Source of the DNA: G963668605 sp963668605 | GTDB taxonomy: Bacteria; Acidobacteriota; Terriglobia; Bryobacterales; Bryobacteraceae | Direction of reading: 5' to 3' | Assembly: GCA_963668605.1 (NCBI GenBank) | Contig: OY764903.1 | Coordinates: 4,960,001-5,024,000, forward strand | DNA: 64,000 nucleotides | Shown here: piece after piece, positions 27,782 to 37,270 of the stretch | Position numbering within the stretch: the stretch's first letter is position 1 | How the letters are laid out: each line of letters begins with the position of its first letter | Made by a program: the position numbers and the translations under genes | Notes under the pieces: generated by a model | Database searches by the model: none | What the model saw: the letters and a program-made list of their open reading frames with translations, nothing else | Told to the model about the DNA's origin: nothing

Positions 27782-29473
27782 TCACGCGAGCATTGCCTTT
27801 GTTTTGCTCTCCCCGGATCCCTCGGAGGGAACAGGAAGCTCAATTAATATCGTCGTTCCGGACTCGGCTTTGCCTGAGGCGGCCTTGTGCGATAACGCCT
27901 TACCCATTCGCCCGGCCGGCCGGCTGTAGAGCTCAAATCTGCCACCGAGGAGCGCCACCCGCTCTCTCATGCCGGACAGGCCGAAAGAATTCTGCTTTGC
28001 CAGCGCCTCTTCGATCTGGAAGCCGACGCCGTTGTCCTCGACTTGCAACCTGAGTATTCCATCGGCGGAACTAAGGAAAATATTTACAGCCGTCGCGGAG
28101 GAATGCTTAGCGATGTTGTTGCAGCATTCCTGCACCAGCCGGTAGACCATGATTCCCAATTGCTTCGGAAGTACGCCCAAACGCTGGGTCTGCAGCCGGA
28201 TTCGCGCCGGATGCACGAGATGAAATTGCGTAACCAATTGCCGAAGGGCCGCTCCCAAACCGAACTGCTCTAGAACCGAGGGACTTAAGGCCCGGATCAG
28301 TCTACGAATCTCGACGATGGTATGCTCGGTCATCTCGCGGACCTGACCCAGCCGGACTCGGGTGTCCGGCATCGACTCCGGACAATTCTGTTCGAGAACC
28401 TCCAACTGCAGGCGGATGCAGAGCATCGACTGGCCGGTTTCATCGTGTAATTCGCGGCTGATCCGTCGGCGCTCCACCTCTTCGACATGGAGCATATGCT
28501 CACCCAGCCGCCGGATTTGCTCCTCGCGCGCCGCCAGGTCTTCCATCAGACGCGCCTTATCGGCGGCCATCATGCAACGCTCAGCCGCACTGGCCAACAA
28601 CTCCTGTTCGCGGGGCAGCCATTCATAGGTGCGAACAAAACCGAACTGCATCACCCCGACGGTATGGCCCGCCGAAGAGAGCGGCACGGACCAACATGAG
28701 GCGAAGCGCTCCACCCAATCCAGATCGAGCGCGATCCGGCTTACTTTCGATCCATCGGAGCAGCGCGGTTTGCCTAAGGTTTTGCGTTTCGCTTCCGGGT
28801 TCCACTCCATTCCGGCGGATTGTTTTTGCCCCGTTTTCCCGGCGAAAGCGCGCGGTCGCCACCCGGCCGCACCATCCTCCTCGATCAGGAACAGGCGCGC
28901 TTCATCAGCCCGGCAAAACTTCAGCAAGCTATCGAGAAAGCCCCGCAGCAGGTCGTCCAGATTGTTCGATTCGAGTTCTACCCGGGATAACTCATAGAAG
29001 GCCTTGGTTTCGGTCTCACGCACCTGATAGAAAGCATTGTTCAGCGTCAGGACGACGCAGAAATGGAGTTGATCGCGCACCCAGCGTAGGTTGGCCACAT
29101 GACTGGCTCCGCTGGCCTCCAGCGTGGGTATCAGCATCTCGTCGTAAGCGGCCAACGCGCCGGCGATATCGCCCGGCGAGAGGTTGAACTTCGCTAGGCG
29201 GCGGCCGTGATATTCCACCTGTTCGAAGAAATGCGTCGGCGGGAATCCGGCGGCGAGCAGGCGTGCCGCTTCGCCCAGCGTAATTCCAGACAAGGCCGTG
29301 CGCTGTTTCTCGTTCAGGCCCATAGTGCGGAGAATGCCCCGAAAGCGCCGGTCCATGCTGGACGCGTGCGGAGCGATGGCTCGGGCAAAGCGATCCAGAT
29401 GACTGCGGAACTGGTCGCCAAGGATGTCGGCGGCATCGGCAAGCCGTGGAGTTGTGTCTGTTTCACGCACCAC
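27782..29473 (-). CDS. Cytoplasmic sensor histidine kinase, NarX/DegS type
   Basis: The 563-residue protein has an N-terminal all-helical region (about 10-160) of unknown ligand, a GAF-like domain (about 165-300), a HisKA_3 dimerisation domain with the phosphoacceptor H343 in RRISRELHDETGQ, and a HATPase domain (N-box near 451-453, VEDNGVGF at 478-485). No membrane helix is visible, so it senses a cytoplasmic signal. Near residues 521-539, inside the ATPase domain, an insertion (GRMGKALSHKAASGKAESG) is not usual for the family. The start is one of two adjacent GTG codons at 29473. It pairs with the downstream NarL-type regulator. Confidence 0.92.
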   Translation of the reverse strand: MVRETDTTPRLADAADILGDQFRSHLDRFARAIAPHASSMDRRFRGILRTMGLNEKQRTALSGITLGEAARLLAAGFPPTHFFEQVEYHGRRLAKFNLSPGDIAGALAAYDEMLIPTLEASGASHVANLRWVRDQLHFCVVLTLNNAFYQVRETETKAFYELSRVELESNNLDDLLRGFLDSLLKFCRADEARLFLIEEDGAAGWRPRAFAGKTGQKQSAGMEWNPEAKRKTLGKPRCSDGSKVSRIALDLDWVERFASCWSVPLSSAGHTVGVMQFGFVRTYEWLPREQELLASAAERCMMAADKARLMEDLAAREEQIRRLGEHMLHVEEVERRRISRELHDETGQSMLCIRLQLEVLEQNCPESMPDTRVRLGQVREMTEHTIVEIRRLIRALSPSVLEQFGLGAALRQLVTQFHLVHPARIRLQTQRLGVLPKQLGIMVYRLVQECCNNIAKHSSATAVNIFLSSADGILRLQVEDNGVGFQIEEALAKQNSFGLSGMRERVALLGGRFELYSRPAGRMGKALSHKAASGKAESGTTILIELPVPSEGSGESKTKAMLA

Positions 29474-29534
29474 TCCATCTATCGAACAATTAAGGTAAAG
29501 GCTTTAGTGTTTTCTTGCAGGATCCGAGCGAACC

Positions 29535-30767
29535 CTACTTTTCGAGCGCGCCCCGTGAGCGCAGGACAGCGGCCGTGTCGGTGTGTCCGTTGAGCAACGC
29601 ACTCTTGAGCGGCGTCAGGCCGGACTTGTTGCGGGCGTTGGGATCTGCGCCGCGCTCGAGCAGTAGCGTGACGGCGGCAGTGCGGTCCCAGGAGGCAGCC
29701 AGAAACAGCGGCGTTGCATTGGACTCAGCTTCGCGGGCGTCGATGGCGGCGCCCCGCTGCAATAGCAGATCGATGATCGCGACATGCCCGGCCAGCGCGG
29801 CGTCATGCAGAGGCGTGGCGCCTGTGGAGTTCGTCGCTTTAGGGTCAGCGCCTTTGTCGAGCAGCATCTCAACGATCGCCTTATGGCCTTTAAGCGCAGC
29901 GTCGTGAAGCAACCTGGAGCCGGAGCTTGTCTTCGCATTGACATCGGCGCCAAGCCCCGTGAGCAGCGCAACGACGTCGGTTTGGCCGCGCAGAACGGCC
30001 TCCTGAAGCTGGCGGCTAAGATCGGGCGCGACGAGCGGCGCGCCGGACGGCCCTTTTCGCGAGAGTAGCAGTTCGATGACTTTGGCGTGCCGGTAGCGCA
30101 GCGCGTCGTCGAGCGGCGTGGCGCCCGAGCCGTCCTTCGCCGCCGGATCGGCGCCGGCCTTGAGCAGCACGGCGACGACGTCCACCTGGCCCTTGGCGGC
30201 CGCCTCGTGCAGCGGCGTCTCGCCCGTCTCCAGATTGCGCCCGTGGATATTGGCGCCGCGGGCGATCAGCAGTTGAGCGACTTCGGCCTGCCCTTTCCAG
30301 GCGGCCTCGTCTAAGGCCGTCGCGCCGGACTTGTCCTTATCGTTAACACCCGCACCGCGCTGGAGCAGGATCTCGACGATATCCTTATAGCCGCGATTGG
30401 CCGCCAGATGCAGAGCCGTGCCGCCCGATGTGTAGTGCGCCAGTACGTCGGCGCCGCGGTCGAGCAGCAGCGCCACGGCCGCGGCATGATCGGTGATCAC
30501 AGCGTAATGCAGTGGGGTGGAGCCGGCTTCGGAATGCCTGGCATTGACGTCCGCGCCCTTGTCGAGCAGCGCGGCAATCACCGCCGTCTCGCCGGACCAG
30601 GCCGCATCGTGCAACGGCATTCCTCCCAGGGAATCGCGCTCGTTGACGTCCGCGCCGGCGGCTATCAGTGCACGAACCTTGTCGAGATCTCCACTCCGCG
30701 CGGCCGTGTGCAGTTCGCCAGCCTCGACGAGCAGCGCGGCGGCAAACAGCGCGAGGAGAAACCTCAT
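29535..30767 (-). CDS. Secreted ankyrin-repeat protein
   Basis: The 410-residue protein has a signal peptide (MRFLLALFAAALLVEA) followed by about twelve ankyrin repeats filling the rest of the chain, recognisable by recurring TPLHDAA...G...V..LL..GAD units. Repeat 8 is the most divergent (LSRQLQEAVLRGQ). Ankyrin repeats bind proteins; export to the periplasm or outside is implied. There are no catalytic motifs. It lies between the kinase gene and the lyase gene on the same strand. Confidence 0.9.
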   Translation of the reverse strand: MRFLLALFAAALLVEAGELHTAARSGDLDKVRALIAAGADVNERDSLGGMPLHDAAWSGETAVIAALLDKGADVNARHSEAGSTPLHYAVITDHAAAVALLLDRGADVLAHYTSGGTALHLAANRGYKDIVEILLQRGAGVNDKDKSGATALDEAAWKGQAEVAQLLIARGANIHGRNLETGETPLHEAAAKGQVDVVAVLLKAGADPAAKDGSGATPLDDALRYRHAKVIELLLSRKGPSGAPLVAPDLSRQLQEAVLRGQTDVVALLTGLGADVNAKTSSGSRLLHDAALKGHKAIVEMLLDKGADPKATNSTGATPLHDAALAGHVAIIDLLLQRGAAIDAREAESNATPLFLAASWDRTAAVTLLLERGADPNARNKSGLTPLKSALLNGHTDTAAVLRSRGALEK

Positions 30768-30795
30768 GCCACCATTGTCGCATTGGACAGGCGAG

Positions 30796-32550
30796 TCAGT
30801 TCCCGGGAGTCAACGCGACTTCGATCCTGACGCTGGCGGTCTTGGCCGGCAGCCGGACAACGAGTTTCCGGGTGCCTGTATTCTGATTCTGTGGGGACGG
30901 CGGCGCGGTCGAGACGATGTCAAAGCGCGCCTCGCGCGGGCTGCGAATCTCAGCCGTGAGCGTCTTGCCGTTCCGGGTCAGCAGGGCCTTGCGTCCGTCG
31001 AGTTTCACTTCGGCCGCGGTTAACATGCCCCAGAGCGCCTCGACGGGCTGCGGCGCTTCGATGACATCTTCCACGACGACCGTGGAGCGCTTCACCAGCG
31101 ACATGCTGCGTTCGTAGCGTGTCAGCTTGCCTGCATAGGCCTTCGACATGTCAATGCGCACAAACGCGCGGTCCCGCTGGAAGCTGTGTTCGACAATCGG
31201 TGCGGCGGCTTTGGGATCCTGATTTTCGCCATCGATCAATACGGTGTTGTGAGACTCCGTGCGCAGCCGGTAGTAATTCCAGCGCTGATTGCCGAAATAG
31301 GCGGGCAGGTTGTAGTTGTCGCCGCCCAGGTCGGCGGCCCAACGTTCTCCGCCGGCATCGAGCACGAATGAGCCGAGATCCAGATGGCTGTGACCGGCCT
31401 TATTGTCGCCGCCTTTGACGCCCACAAAAATCGCGTTGGGATCATCCCAAGCGCTGCGCAGGAAGGCCACTTGCACACCCTTGTAATAGTCATCCAACGG
31501 CCAGCCGGACTTCTTGGGACTGGCGGCATTGGCGCGATACCAAAGCAGGTCGAGGGCTTCGGGGCGATTCTTTGCGGCGATCAGTTCCTGCTCCTGCCAG
31601 CTATACACGGGCTGTGAGAAGCGGCGCGCCAGCCAGAACATTTCGGCTGCATTGCCGACGCTGGCGCTGGCATCGGCATAGTTGAAGGTACTGCCGGACG
31701 GGCTCGAAAAGTAGACGCGGAAGTGGCCGGCGCGGTCGAAGCCGGGCAGCTTCGAGAGGCCGAAGTCAGTGCCCAGCGCGGTCTCCAACGCGGCCAGGAA
31801 ATAGACGTTGTAGCGCGTAGCGTAATGCCAGTAACCCGGGCCTTCGGGCCAACCGCCGTCGGGCGCATAGGATGCCATCGCCAAGGGAATCGAGGCGAGC
31901 GCCTCGCGCAGTGCGGCCGTACTCTTCTCCGGTTCCGCATCGCCTATGGCCAGCGCGCCGATGCCTATGCCGCCGTTGCAGACCTGGTTCCAGTTGTGAA
32001 TCGATTTGTGCCAGCCGCTTGGTTTGGCATAGACTTTCATCGCCTGGTCGAGGCCTTTCTCGACGATGGCCGCACGCATCCAACCGCGTTCTTCAGGGGT
32101 CAGGACGGGATAGAGCCAGTCGTAGCCGATGGCCATCGCATGCGTCATCTCCGCTGTGTCGAGAAAGTGCGAGGTGTTCCAGTTCGGAAAGCCGGCCGCC
32201 GCGCGCAGTTCCTTCACGGCGCGATCGCGGTATCGCTTATTGCCGTCGATGCGGTAGAGCAGGGCCAGGGTGTAAACGCGTTCGAGCGCCCGGCGGCTCT
32301 GATCGAGCAGGCGCGGGCCGATCAGTTTGAACTCGACCGTGGGCGCCACCTCGATCTTGGCGGCCTCTTTCAGCAGCGCATCATAGATCTGTTTCGCGCG
32401 TGCATCGCTGCGGATCAAGCTGCGGACGCGTTCGATGTCGCTATCGAGCGCGATCAGGCGGGGATGCTGTTTGCGCAGCGTTTGTAGCGGCTGATCCTGG
32501 GCGCAAGTCAGCGCCAATGTAGTCAAAAAGAGCAGAGCAAGACGGAGCAT
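30796..32550 (-). CDS. Heparinase II/III-like secreted polysaccharide lyase
   Basis: The 584-residue protein has a signal peptide (MLRLALLFLTTLALTCA), an alpha-helical toroid (about 30-330) with NWNTSHFLDTAEMTHAMAIG and WHKSIHNWNQVCNGG, then a beta-sandwich domain that begins KAGHSHLDLGSFVLDAGGE (about 387-405), the hallmark of the heparinase II/III family, and ESHNTVLIDG. Members cleave uronic-acid polysaccharides by beta-elimination, and Tyr/His residues in these motifs act in catalysis. The substrate cannot be specified. Its promoter would lie in 32551-32628. Confidence 0.87.
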   Translation of the reverse strand: MLRLALLFLTTLALTCAQDQPLQTLRKQHPRLIALDSDIERVRSLIRSDARAKQIYDALLKEAAKIEVAPTVEFKLIGPRLLDQSRRALERVYTLALLYRIDGNKRYRDRAVKELRAAAGFPNWNTSHFLDTAEMTHAMAIGYDWLYPVLTPEERGWMRAAIVEKGLDQAMKVYAKPSGWHKSIHNWNQVCNGGIGIGALAIGDAEPEKSTAALREALASIPLAMASYAPDGGWPEGPGYWHYATRYNVYFLAALETALGTDFGLSKLPGFDRAGHFRVYFSSPSGSTFNYADASASVGNAAEMFWLARRFSQPVYSWQEQELIAAKNRPEALDLLWYRANAASPKKSGWPLDDYYKGVQVAFLRSAWDDPNAIFVGVKGGDNKAGHSHLDLGSFVLDAGGERWAADLGGDNYNLPAYFGNQRWNYYRLRTESHNTVLIDGENQDPKAAAPIVEHSFQRDRAFVRIDMSKAYAGKLTRYERSMSLVKRSTVVVEDVIEAPQPVEALWGMLTAAEVKLDGRKALLTRNGKTLTAEIRSPREARFDIVSTAPPSPQNQNTGTRKLVVRLPAKTASVRIEVALTPGN

Positions 32551-32590
32551 AGACTCCGTTTATATCAGAGTCCATGCTCCTGAGATCAAT

Positions 32591-32608
32591 GAGGGCGGGG
32601 CCGCCCTC
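32591..32608 (-). terminator. GC hairpin downstream of citrate synthase
   Basis: A perfect 7-bp stem GAGGGCG/CGCCCTC with a four-base loop lies 20 bp after the gltA stop on the minus strand. No T-run follows, so termination is only suggested. Confidence 0.4.
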
Positions 32609-32628
32609 CGCACCGCACCGGCGCGCCG

Positions 32629-33921
32629 TCAATTCTGGCGAGCTTCGAGCGGGACGTAATCGCGGGCCTCGGGTCCGAGATAGATCTGGCGTGGACGCGC
32701 GATTTTCTGCTCGCTATCGAGCAGCGCTTCTTCCCACTGCGTCAGCCAGCCCGACACACGCGGGATGGCGAACAACACAGGGAACATCTCCGCCGGGAAG
32801 CCCATCGCCTGATAAATCAGGCCAGAATAGAAATCGACGTTCGGATAGAGCTTGCGCGAGACGAAGTAGTCATCCTGAAGGGCGATGCGTTCGAGTTCCA
32901 GGGCGATGTCGAGCAGCGGATTGCGGCCGGTCACCTCGAAGACCTCGTCGGCTGTCTGTTTGATGATGCGGGCGCGTGGATCGTAGTTCTTATAGACGCG
33001 GTGCCCGAAGCCCATCAGTTTGACCTCACCGCTCTTCGCCTTCTTGATGTACTCCGGCACGTTGTCCTTGGAGCCAACCTCCCTCAGCATACGCAGAACG
33101 GCCTCGTTCGCACCACCGTGCAGCGGGCCGTAGAGCGCGGCGGACGCGGCCGCGATGGAAGAGAATGGGTTCGTCCGCGCGCTGCCGACCATGCGCATCG
33201 CGCTGGTGGAGCAGTTCTGTTCGTGGTCGGCGTGCAGAATGAAGAGCACATCGAGAGCTCGTTCCAACGTTGGGTTGGGCTTGTACTTCAGTTCCGTCCG
33301 GCGGAACATCATGTTCAGAAAGTTGCCCGTGTAGGAGAGTTCGTTGTCCGGGTAGGCATAAGGCATGCCGATGCGGTGGCGATACGCGAACGCGGCGATG
33401 GTGGGCGCCTTGGCGATGCCGCGGTAAAAGGTGATCCGGCGCGCTTCCGGGTCCATCACCTTCTTCGCTTCAGGGTAGAACGTGTCGAGCGAAGCGACGG
33501 TACCCACAAAGATACCCATCGGATGCGCGTCGTAGTGGAAGCCGTCCATGAACTTGGTGATGTTCTGGTGCACCATCGTGTGAGTCGTCACGCCGCTTGT
33601 GAACTTCGCCAGCATCTGACGGTTGGGCAACTCGCCGCGGTACAACAGGTAGGCCGTCTCAAGGTAGTTGCTGCGCTCGGCGAGCTGCTCGATCGGGTAC
33701 CCACGGTAGCGCAGAATGCCTTTTTCACCATCAATGTAGGTGATCGTGCTCTTGCACGAGGCGGTATTCATGTACGCCGGGTCGTAACTCATCAACCCGA
33801 AGTCATCCTCGGATGTCTTGATCTGGCGAAGATCCATCCCGCGGATGGTTCCGTCAGCGATCGGAAGCTCGTAGACCTTTCCGGTCCGATTATCTGTGAT
33901 GCTAAGCGTCTCTTTCGGCAT
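32629..33921 (-). CDS. gltA: Citrate synthase
   Basis: It condenses acetyl-CoA with oxaloacetate at the entry of the TCA cycle. The 430-residue protein is of the hexameric bacterial type. Active-site histidines are in FILHADHEQNCSTSAMRMVG (about 203-222) and in GFGHRVYKNYDPRA (about 303-316, His followed by the citrate-binding Arg), and the catalytic Asp lies in the C-terminal VDFYSGLIYQAMG. GAGAGGG lies 7 bases before ATG 33921. The malate dehydrogenase gene of the same cycle is at 57 kb. Confidence 0.98.
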   Translation of the reverse strand: MPKETLSITDNRTGKVYELPIADGTIRGMDLRQIKTSEDDFGLMSYDPAYMNTASCKSTITYIDGEKGILRYRGYPIEQLAERSNYLETAYLLYRGELPNRQMLAKFTSGVTTHTMVHQNITKFMDGFHYDAHPMGIFVGTVASLDTFYPEAKKVMDPEARRITFYRGIAKAPTIAAFAYRHRIGMPYAYPDNELSYTGNFLNMMFRRTELKYKPNPTLERALDVLFILHADHEQNCSTSAMRMVGSARTNPFSSIAAASAALYGPLHGGANEAVLRMLREVGSKDNVPEYIKKAKSGEVKLMGFGHRVYKNYDPRARIIKQTADEVFEVTGRNPLLDIALELERIALQDDYFVSRKLYPNVDFYSGLIYQAMGFPAEMFPVLFAIPRVSGWLTQWEEALLDSEQKIARPRQIYLGPEARDYVPLEARQN

Positions 33922-33975
33922 GATGATACCCTCTCCCAGTCAAGGCTACTGCATCCCGATCGATCGGCGAAGCGT

Positions 33976-34494
33976 TTATTTTGCCGGGCCGAGCAAACGG
34001 TCGATTTCCGCGTACAACGCGTCACCTTCAAAGATGCTTTTTGTGGCATCCGAGTAACCGAAATCATTCCGGATCATTCCGTTGCCATCAATTAAGAACA
34101 GATGCGGCACATGTACGGACGGATTCTGCGGAGTGGCGCGAAAATAAGATGCCGCCACTTGTCCGGAATCGAACAGCACCGGCGTCTTGACGCCGAACGT
34201 GGATGCGAACTGCGCGACGGTCGCCTGCGTATCGGGCGGATTCACGATAGTCAGCACCTGGATCTTGTTGCCGTATTTCGCGCGCACGCGTTCCAGGGTT
34301 ACGGCTAGCTTCTGGCAACTCGGGCACGACGTACGCATGATTTCGAGCAGCACAACTTTGCCGCGGTAGTCCGCCAGATCGTACTGGCGGAACTGACTGT
34401 CCGGCAAAGAGAACCCGGGAGCGCGCCGATTGGAAAGGTTCCCGGCGGCAAAAACGCTTAGGGCGGCTAAGAGGAGTACGGAAAGAACGCGCAT
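33976..34494 (-). CDS. Secreted thioredoxin-like (TlpA/AhpC-type) protein
   Basis: The 172-residue protein has a signal peptide (MRVLSVLLLAALSVFAAG) and a thioredoxin fold with the redox motif C57-P-S-C60 in RTSCPSCQKL and the cis-proline segment VPHLFLID (about 128-135). It should act on disulfides in the periplasm. CPSC is less common than the CGPC or CPPC centres. It stands alone, 54 bp downstream of the gltA start region side and 9 bp before mtnA in the same direction. Confidence 0.88.
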   Translation of the reverse strand: MRVLSVLLLAALSVFAAGNLSNRRAPGFSLPDSQFRQYDLADYRGKVVLLEIMRTSCPSCQKLAVTLERVRAKYGNKIQVLTIVNPPDTQATVAQFASTFGVKTPVLFDSGQVAASYFRATPQNPSVHVPHLFLIDGNGMIRNDFGYSDATKSIFEGDALYAEIDRLLGPAK

Positions 34495-34503
34495 ATCTCT
34501 AAA

Positions 34504-35529
34504 TTAGCACGCGAGTTTCGCCAGAGACTCGGTGAAGGGCGCGCGCGCCACGCCGCGCTCGGTGATGATCGCGCTGACATAGCGGTGCGGCGTGACGTCG
34601 AAAGCCGGGTTCTGCACGCCGATACCCTCCGGCGCCACGGGAACTCCGAAGACGTGGGTCACCTCGGCCGCCGGGCGTTCCTCAATGGGGATCTGTTCTC
34701 CGCCGGCGAGTGTCAGATCGAGCGTCGAGATGGGCGCAGCGACGTAGAACGGCACACCGTTCTCCTTGGCCAGAACGGCCACCGAGTACGTGCCAATCTT
34801 GTTGGCGACGTCTCCGTTAGCGGCGATGCGGTCTGCGCCGACAACGACGCAGCCGATGCGCCCCGATTTCAGGAAATGCCCAGCCATGTTGTCGGTGATC
34901 AGCGAGGTCGCGATGCCGTCCTGCTGGAGTTCCCAGGCGGTCAGCCGCGCTCCCTGGAGGAACGGACGCGTCTCATCGGCGAACACGTCGATGCTCTTGC
35001 CTGCCTCGACGGCGGCGCGAATTACGCCGAGGGCCGTGCCGTAGCCGGCTGTGGCGAGAGCGCCGGCATTGCAGTGGGTCAGGACGGTCTTGCCGTCAGG
35101 CACCAGCGGAGCGCCATGTTGGCCGATGGCCCGGCAGATCGCGATGTCTTCGGCCCGGATCTCGCACGCCTCGGTCACAAGGCGTGCGCGGATCTCCGCG
35201 ATGGGACGGCCGCGCAGTCCGGCATAGAGGCGCTTCATGCGGTCGATGGCCCAGAAGAGGTTGACGGCCGTCGGGCGCGTCGCGGCGAGCCTATCGCAGA
35301 TCTCCGCAAAGCGGGCATCAAGGTCCGCGGGGTCCGCTTTGAGAACGCCGATGGCCACGCCCATTGCGGCGGCGACGCCGATGGCCGGCGCGCCGCGAAT
35401 AATCATGGTTTTGATCGCTTCGGCAACTTCGTTGTAGTCCCGGCAGGTAACGAAGGTCTCTTCTCTGGGCAGGCGCGTCTGGTCGATCATGACCACGCCG
35501 GCCTCGGTCCACTGTATCGTCTCAACCAT
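34504..35529 (-). CDS. mtnA: S-methyl-5-thioribose-1-phosphate isomerase
   Basis: It isomerises methylthioribose 1-phosphate to methylthioribulose 1-phosphate in methionine salvage. From ATG 35529 it has 341 residues; an in-frame ATG 11 codons earlier gives a charged non-family tail. Motifs are IRGAPAIGVAAAMG (about 44-57), the catalytic cysteine C153 in VLTHCNAGALAT, and VVVGADRIAANGDVANKIGT (228-247) with the catalytic Asp. No other methionine salvage genes are beside it. It follows the CPBP protease gene by 4 bp. Confidence 0.95.
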   Translation of the reverse strand: MVETIQWTEAGVVMIDQTRLPREETFVTCRDYNEVAEAIKTMIIRGAPAIGVAAAMGVAIGVLKADPADLDARFAEICDRLAATRPTAVNLFWAIDRMKRLYAGLRGRPIAEIRARLVTEACEIRAEDIAICRAIGQHGAPLVPDGKTVLTHCNAGALATAGYGTALGVIRAAVEAGKSIDVFADETRPFLQGARLTAWELQQDGIATSLITDNMAGHFLKSGRIGCVVVGADRIAANGDVANKIGTYSVAVLAKENGVPFYVAAPISTLDLTLAGGEQIPIEERPAAEVTHVFGVPVAPEGIGVQNPAFDVTPHRYVSAIITERGVARAPFTESLAKLAC

Positions 35530-35533
35530 GTAT

Positions 35534-36304
35534 TTAGAACCGTCCTTGCAGTAAGAATGCACTGAAAAAAGTCATATTGTATGTACCATGCATCATCGCG
35601 GCCGCTGCGGTAGAACCAGTGCGATGCCGTGCCCAACCAAAGGCTGAGCCCGCGAGCGTGATAAGTAGGATGTGGCGCCAGGACCAGGCGTATTGCGGTC
35701 CATGCAGCAGAGCGAACGGCAGCGCCGAGCCGACGATCGCCACAGGGAGGCCGAAGCTCTTGCGTAGCAACGGCATGAGGAATCCACGGAAAGCCAACTC
35801 CTCGCAGAACGGCCCGAGTGTCGTGGCAAAGATCCCAATCATCGCGACCGAGGCGCGGTCGCCGAGCAGGTCCTTCATGGGCATCTCCAGTTCGGGCGTC
35901 CGCAAGAGCAATCCGAGGCCCCCGATCGTGAAAGCCAGCGCGGGACCGCCCAGCACCGTCCAGAAGAAACCGTCCCATGGAACTTTCCAGGCCATGGAGC
36001 GCCAGAACGGCATGTCGTACTTCGTCTTGAGCAGCAGGAACAGGCAGCCGAACCAGAGGCCGTAGGCGATAAATTGCGCCGGCAGCAGTTTGGCCGCTTT
36101 GGCCTCCGGGTAGGCAGGAATCACCCAGGCGGCCAACTGCACCACGAGCATCCCCAGTACAAGACAGGGGACAGCCATCACTGTGAAAATCAAAAGATCA
36201 TGGTAGTTCCAGAAAGGAAACGCGGAGCGGCGCATTTCCTCGGGGGCCGGCGGGAGGCTGCGCTCCAGCGGTTCCGGATTATCCGGCGCGATGTCTAGCA
36301 TCAA
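35534..36304 (-). CDS. CPBP-family intramembrane metalloprotease
   Basis: The 256-residue protein has about seven membrane helices. The ABI/CPBP motifs are intact: EELAFRGFLMPLL (EExxxR, about 167-179), FALLHGPQY (FxxxH, about 198-206) and MMHGTYN (HxxxN-like, about 239-245). Members are Rce1-like glutamate-type proteases or chaperones of membrane proteins. It is translationally close to mtnA (4 bp) and to the upstream conserved gene (3 bp), so these form one operon with uvrA at its head. Confidence 0.88.
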   Translation of the reverse strand: MMLDIAPDNPEPLERSLPPAPEEMRRSAFPFWNYHDLLIFTVMAVPCLVLGMLVVQLAAWVIPAYPEAKAAKLLPAQFIAYGLWFGCLFLLLKTKYDMPFWRSMAWKVPWDGFFWTVLGGPALAFTIGGLGLLLRTPELEMPMKDLLGDRASVAMIGIFATTLGPFCEELAFRGFLMPLLRKSFGLPVAIVGSALPFALLHGPQYAWSWRHILLITLAGSAFGWARHRTGSTAAAAMMHGTYNMTFFSAFLLQGRF

Positions 36305-36307
36305 TCA

Positions 36308-37270
36308 TCAATCTTTATCTGTATCTGTCAGTATGGCGGCCAAGAGCGGAATCGTCAATTCGTGATGGCCCGTTATGGAATAGCCGTGCCCGCCGCTCTG
36401 CGCGTGCGGGCGTTCGACGACATTTACTTTCGGCCTGTAGTGCTGCAAAAAATCGAAGTTCGCGGTGGTGAAGCCGCCCAACGGAAAGCCCAGGTTGCGC
36501 ACGACGGAAACGGCCTTCAAGAACACTTCCGGCAGGAGCACCGCGGAGCCGACGTTCAGATAAACGCCGCCCTCGTTCATCTCGCGCAACAGGCTCGCGA
36601 AGAGGCGGAAGTCGCGGTGCGTCGCCGTACCGATGGACGCCGGTTCGGCCGACGGATGCGTGTGCGGAGTGTCGGTACCGATCGCCACATGCACCGTCAC
36701 CGGAATGTTGCGGCGGTAGGCTTCGAGCACAATGCTATGTTGGGCGAATTCGGGTTTGGCGCCGTTTTCGAGCCACAGGCCGAGCGCCTCCCCCATGCCG
36801 AGGTTGGCGGCGTTGCCTTGCAGTATTGCGGTGTTCATCTGGTGGCCCGTCTCTTCGGCCGAACCGAACGTGCCATCGGGCAGAACCGCCTCGACATCCT
36901 CGCTGGTATATCCGGCGATAGCGATTTCGAAGTCGTGGATCGAAGCCGCGCCGTTCATCGCGATCGCACTCACAAAGCCCCGTTCCATCAGGGCGCGGAA
37001 GACCGGCGCGAGGCCGCACTTGATCACGTGTCCACCGAGCCCCCAAATGACCGGTTTGCCCAGCGCGCGCGCCGCTAAGATCGCATCCGCGATCGCACGC
37101 AGCGAATCACCCGCCAGAATGTGCGGCAGCGAATCGAGCCAACCCGGCAGGCCGGAACCTTTAACGTAAGGCTTCGCAAAATCGGCGACCTTCACCTTGC
37201 CGCCTCGGGAAAAAATTGAGATTGTCTTCAAGCCGTCGAATTCGAGTGGATCGTGTGTGTATTTGCTCAC
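36308..37270 (-). CDS. Conserved protein of unknown function, possibly deoxyhypusine-synthase-like
   Basis: The 320-residue soluble protein is not confidently recognised. It has a Rossmann-like pattern: a glycine-rich turn WGLGGHVIKCGL (about 75-86), a buried strand followed by MNGAASIHDFEIA (about 104-116), and a conserved-looking NVGSAVLLPEVFLKA (about 252-266). The layout recalls deoxyhypusine-synthase/NAD-binding folds, but the active-site lysine motif of true deoxyhypusine synthase was not identified. It starts with GTG at 37270, overlapping the uvrA stop (GTGA), so its translation is coupled to uvrA. Confidence 0.7.
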   Translation of the reverse strand: MSKYTHDPLEFDGLKTISIFSRGGKVKVADFAKPYVKGSGLPGWLDSLPHILAGDSLRAIADAILAARALGKPVIWGLGGHVIKCGLAPVFRALMERGFVSAIAMNGAASIHDFEIAIAGYTSEDVEAVLPDGTFGSAEETGHQMNTAILQGNAANLGMGEALGLWLENGAKPEFAQHSIVLEAYRRNIPVTVHVAIGTDTPHTHPSAEPASIGTATHRDFRLFASLLREMNEGGVYLNVGSAVLLPEVFLKAVSVVRNLGFPLGGFTTANFDFLQHYRPKVNVVERPHAQSGGHGYSITGHHELTIPLLAAILTDTDKD

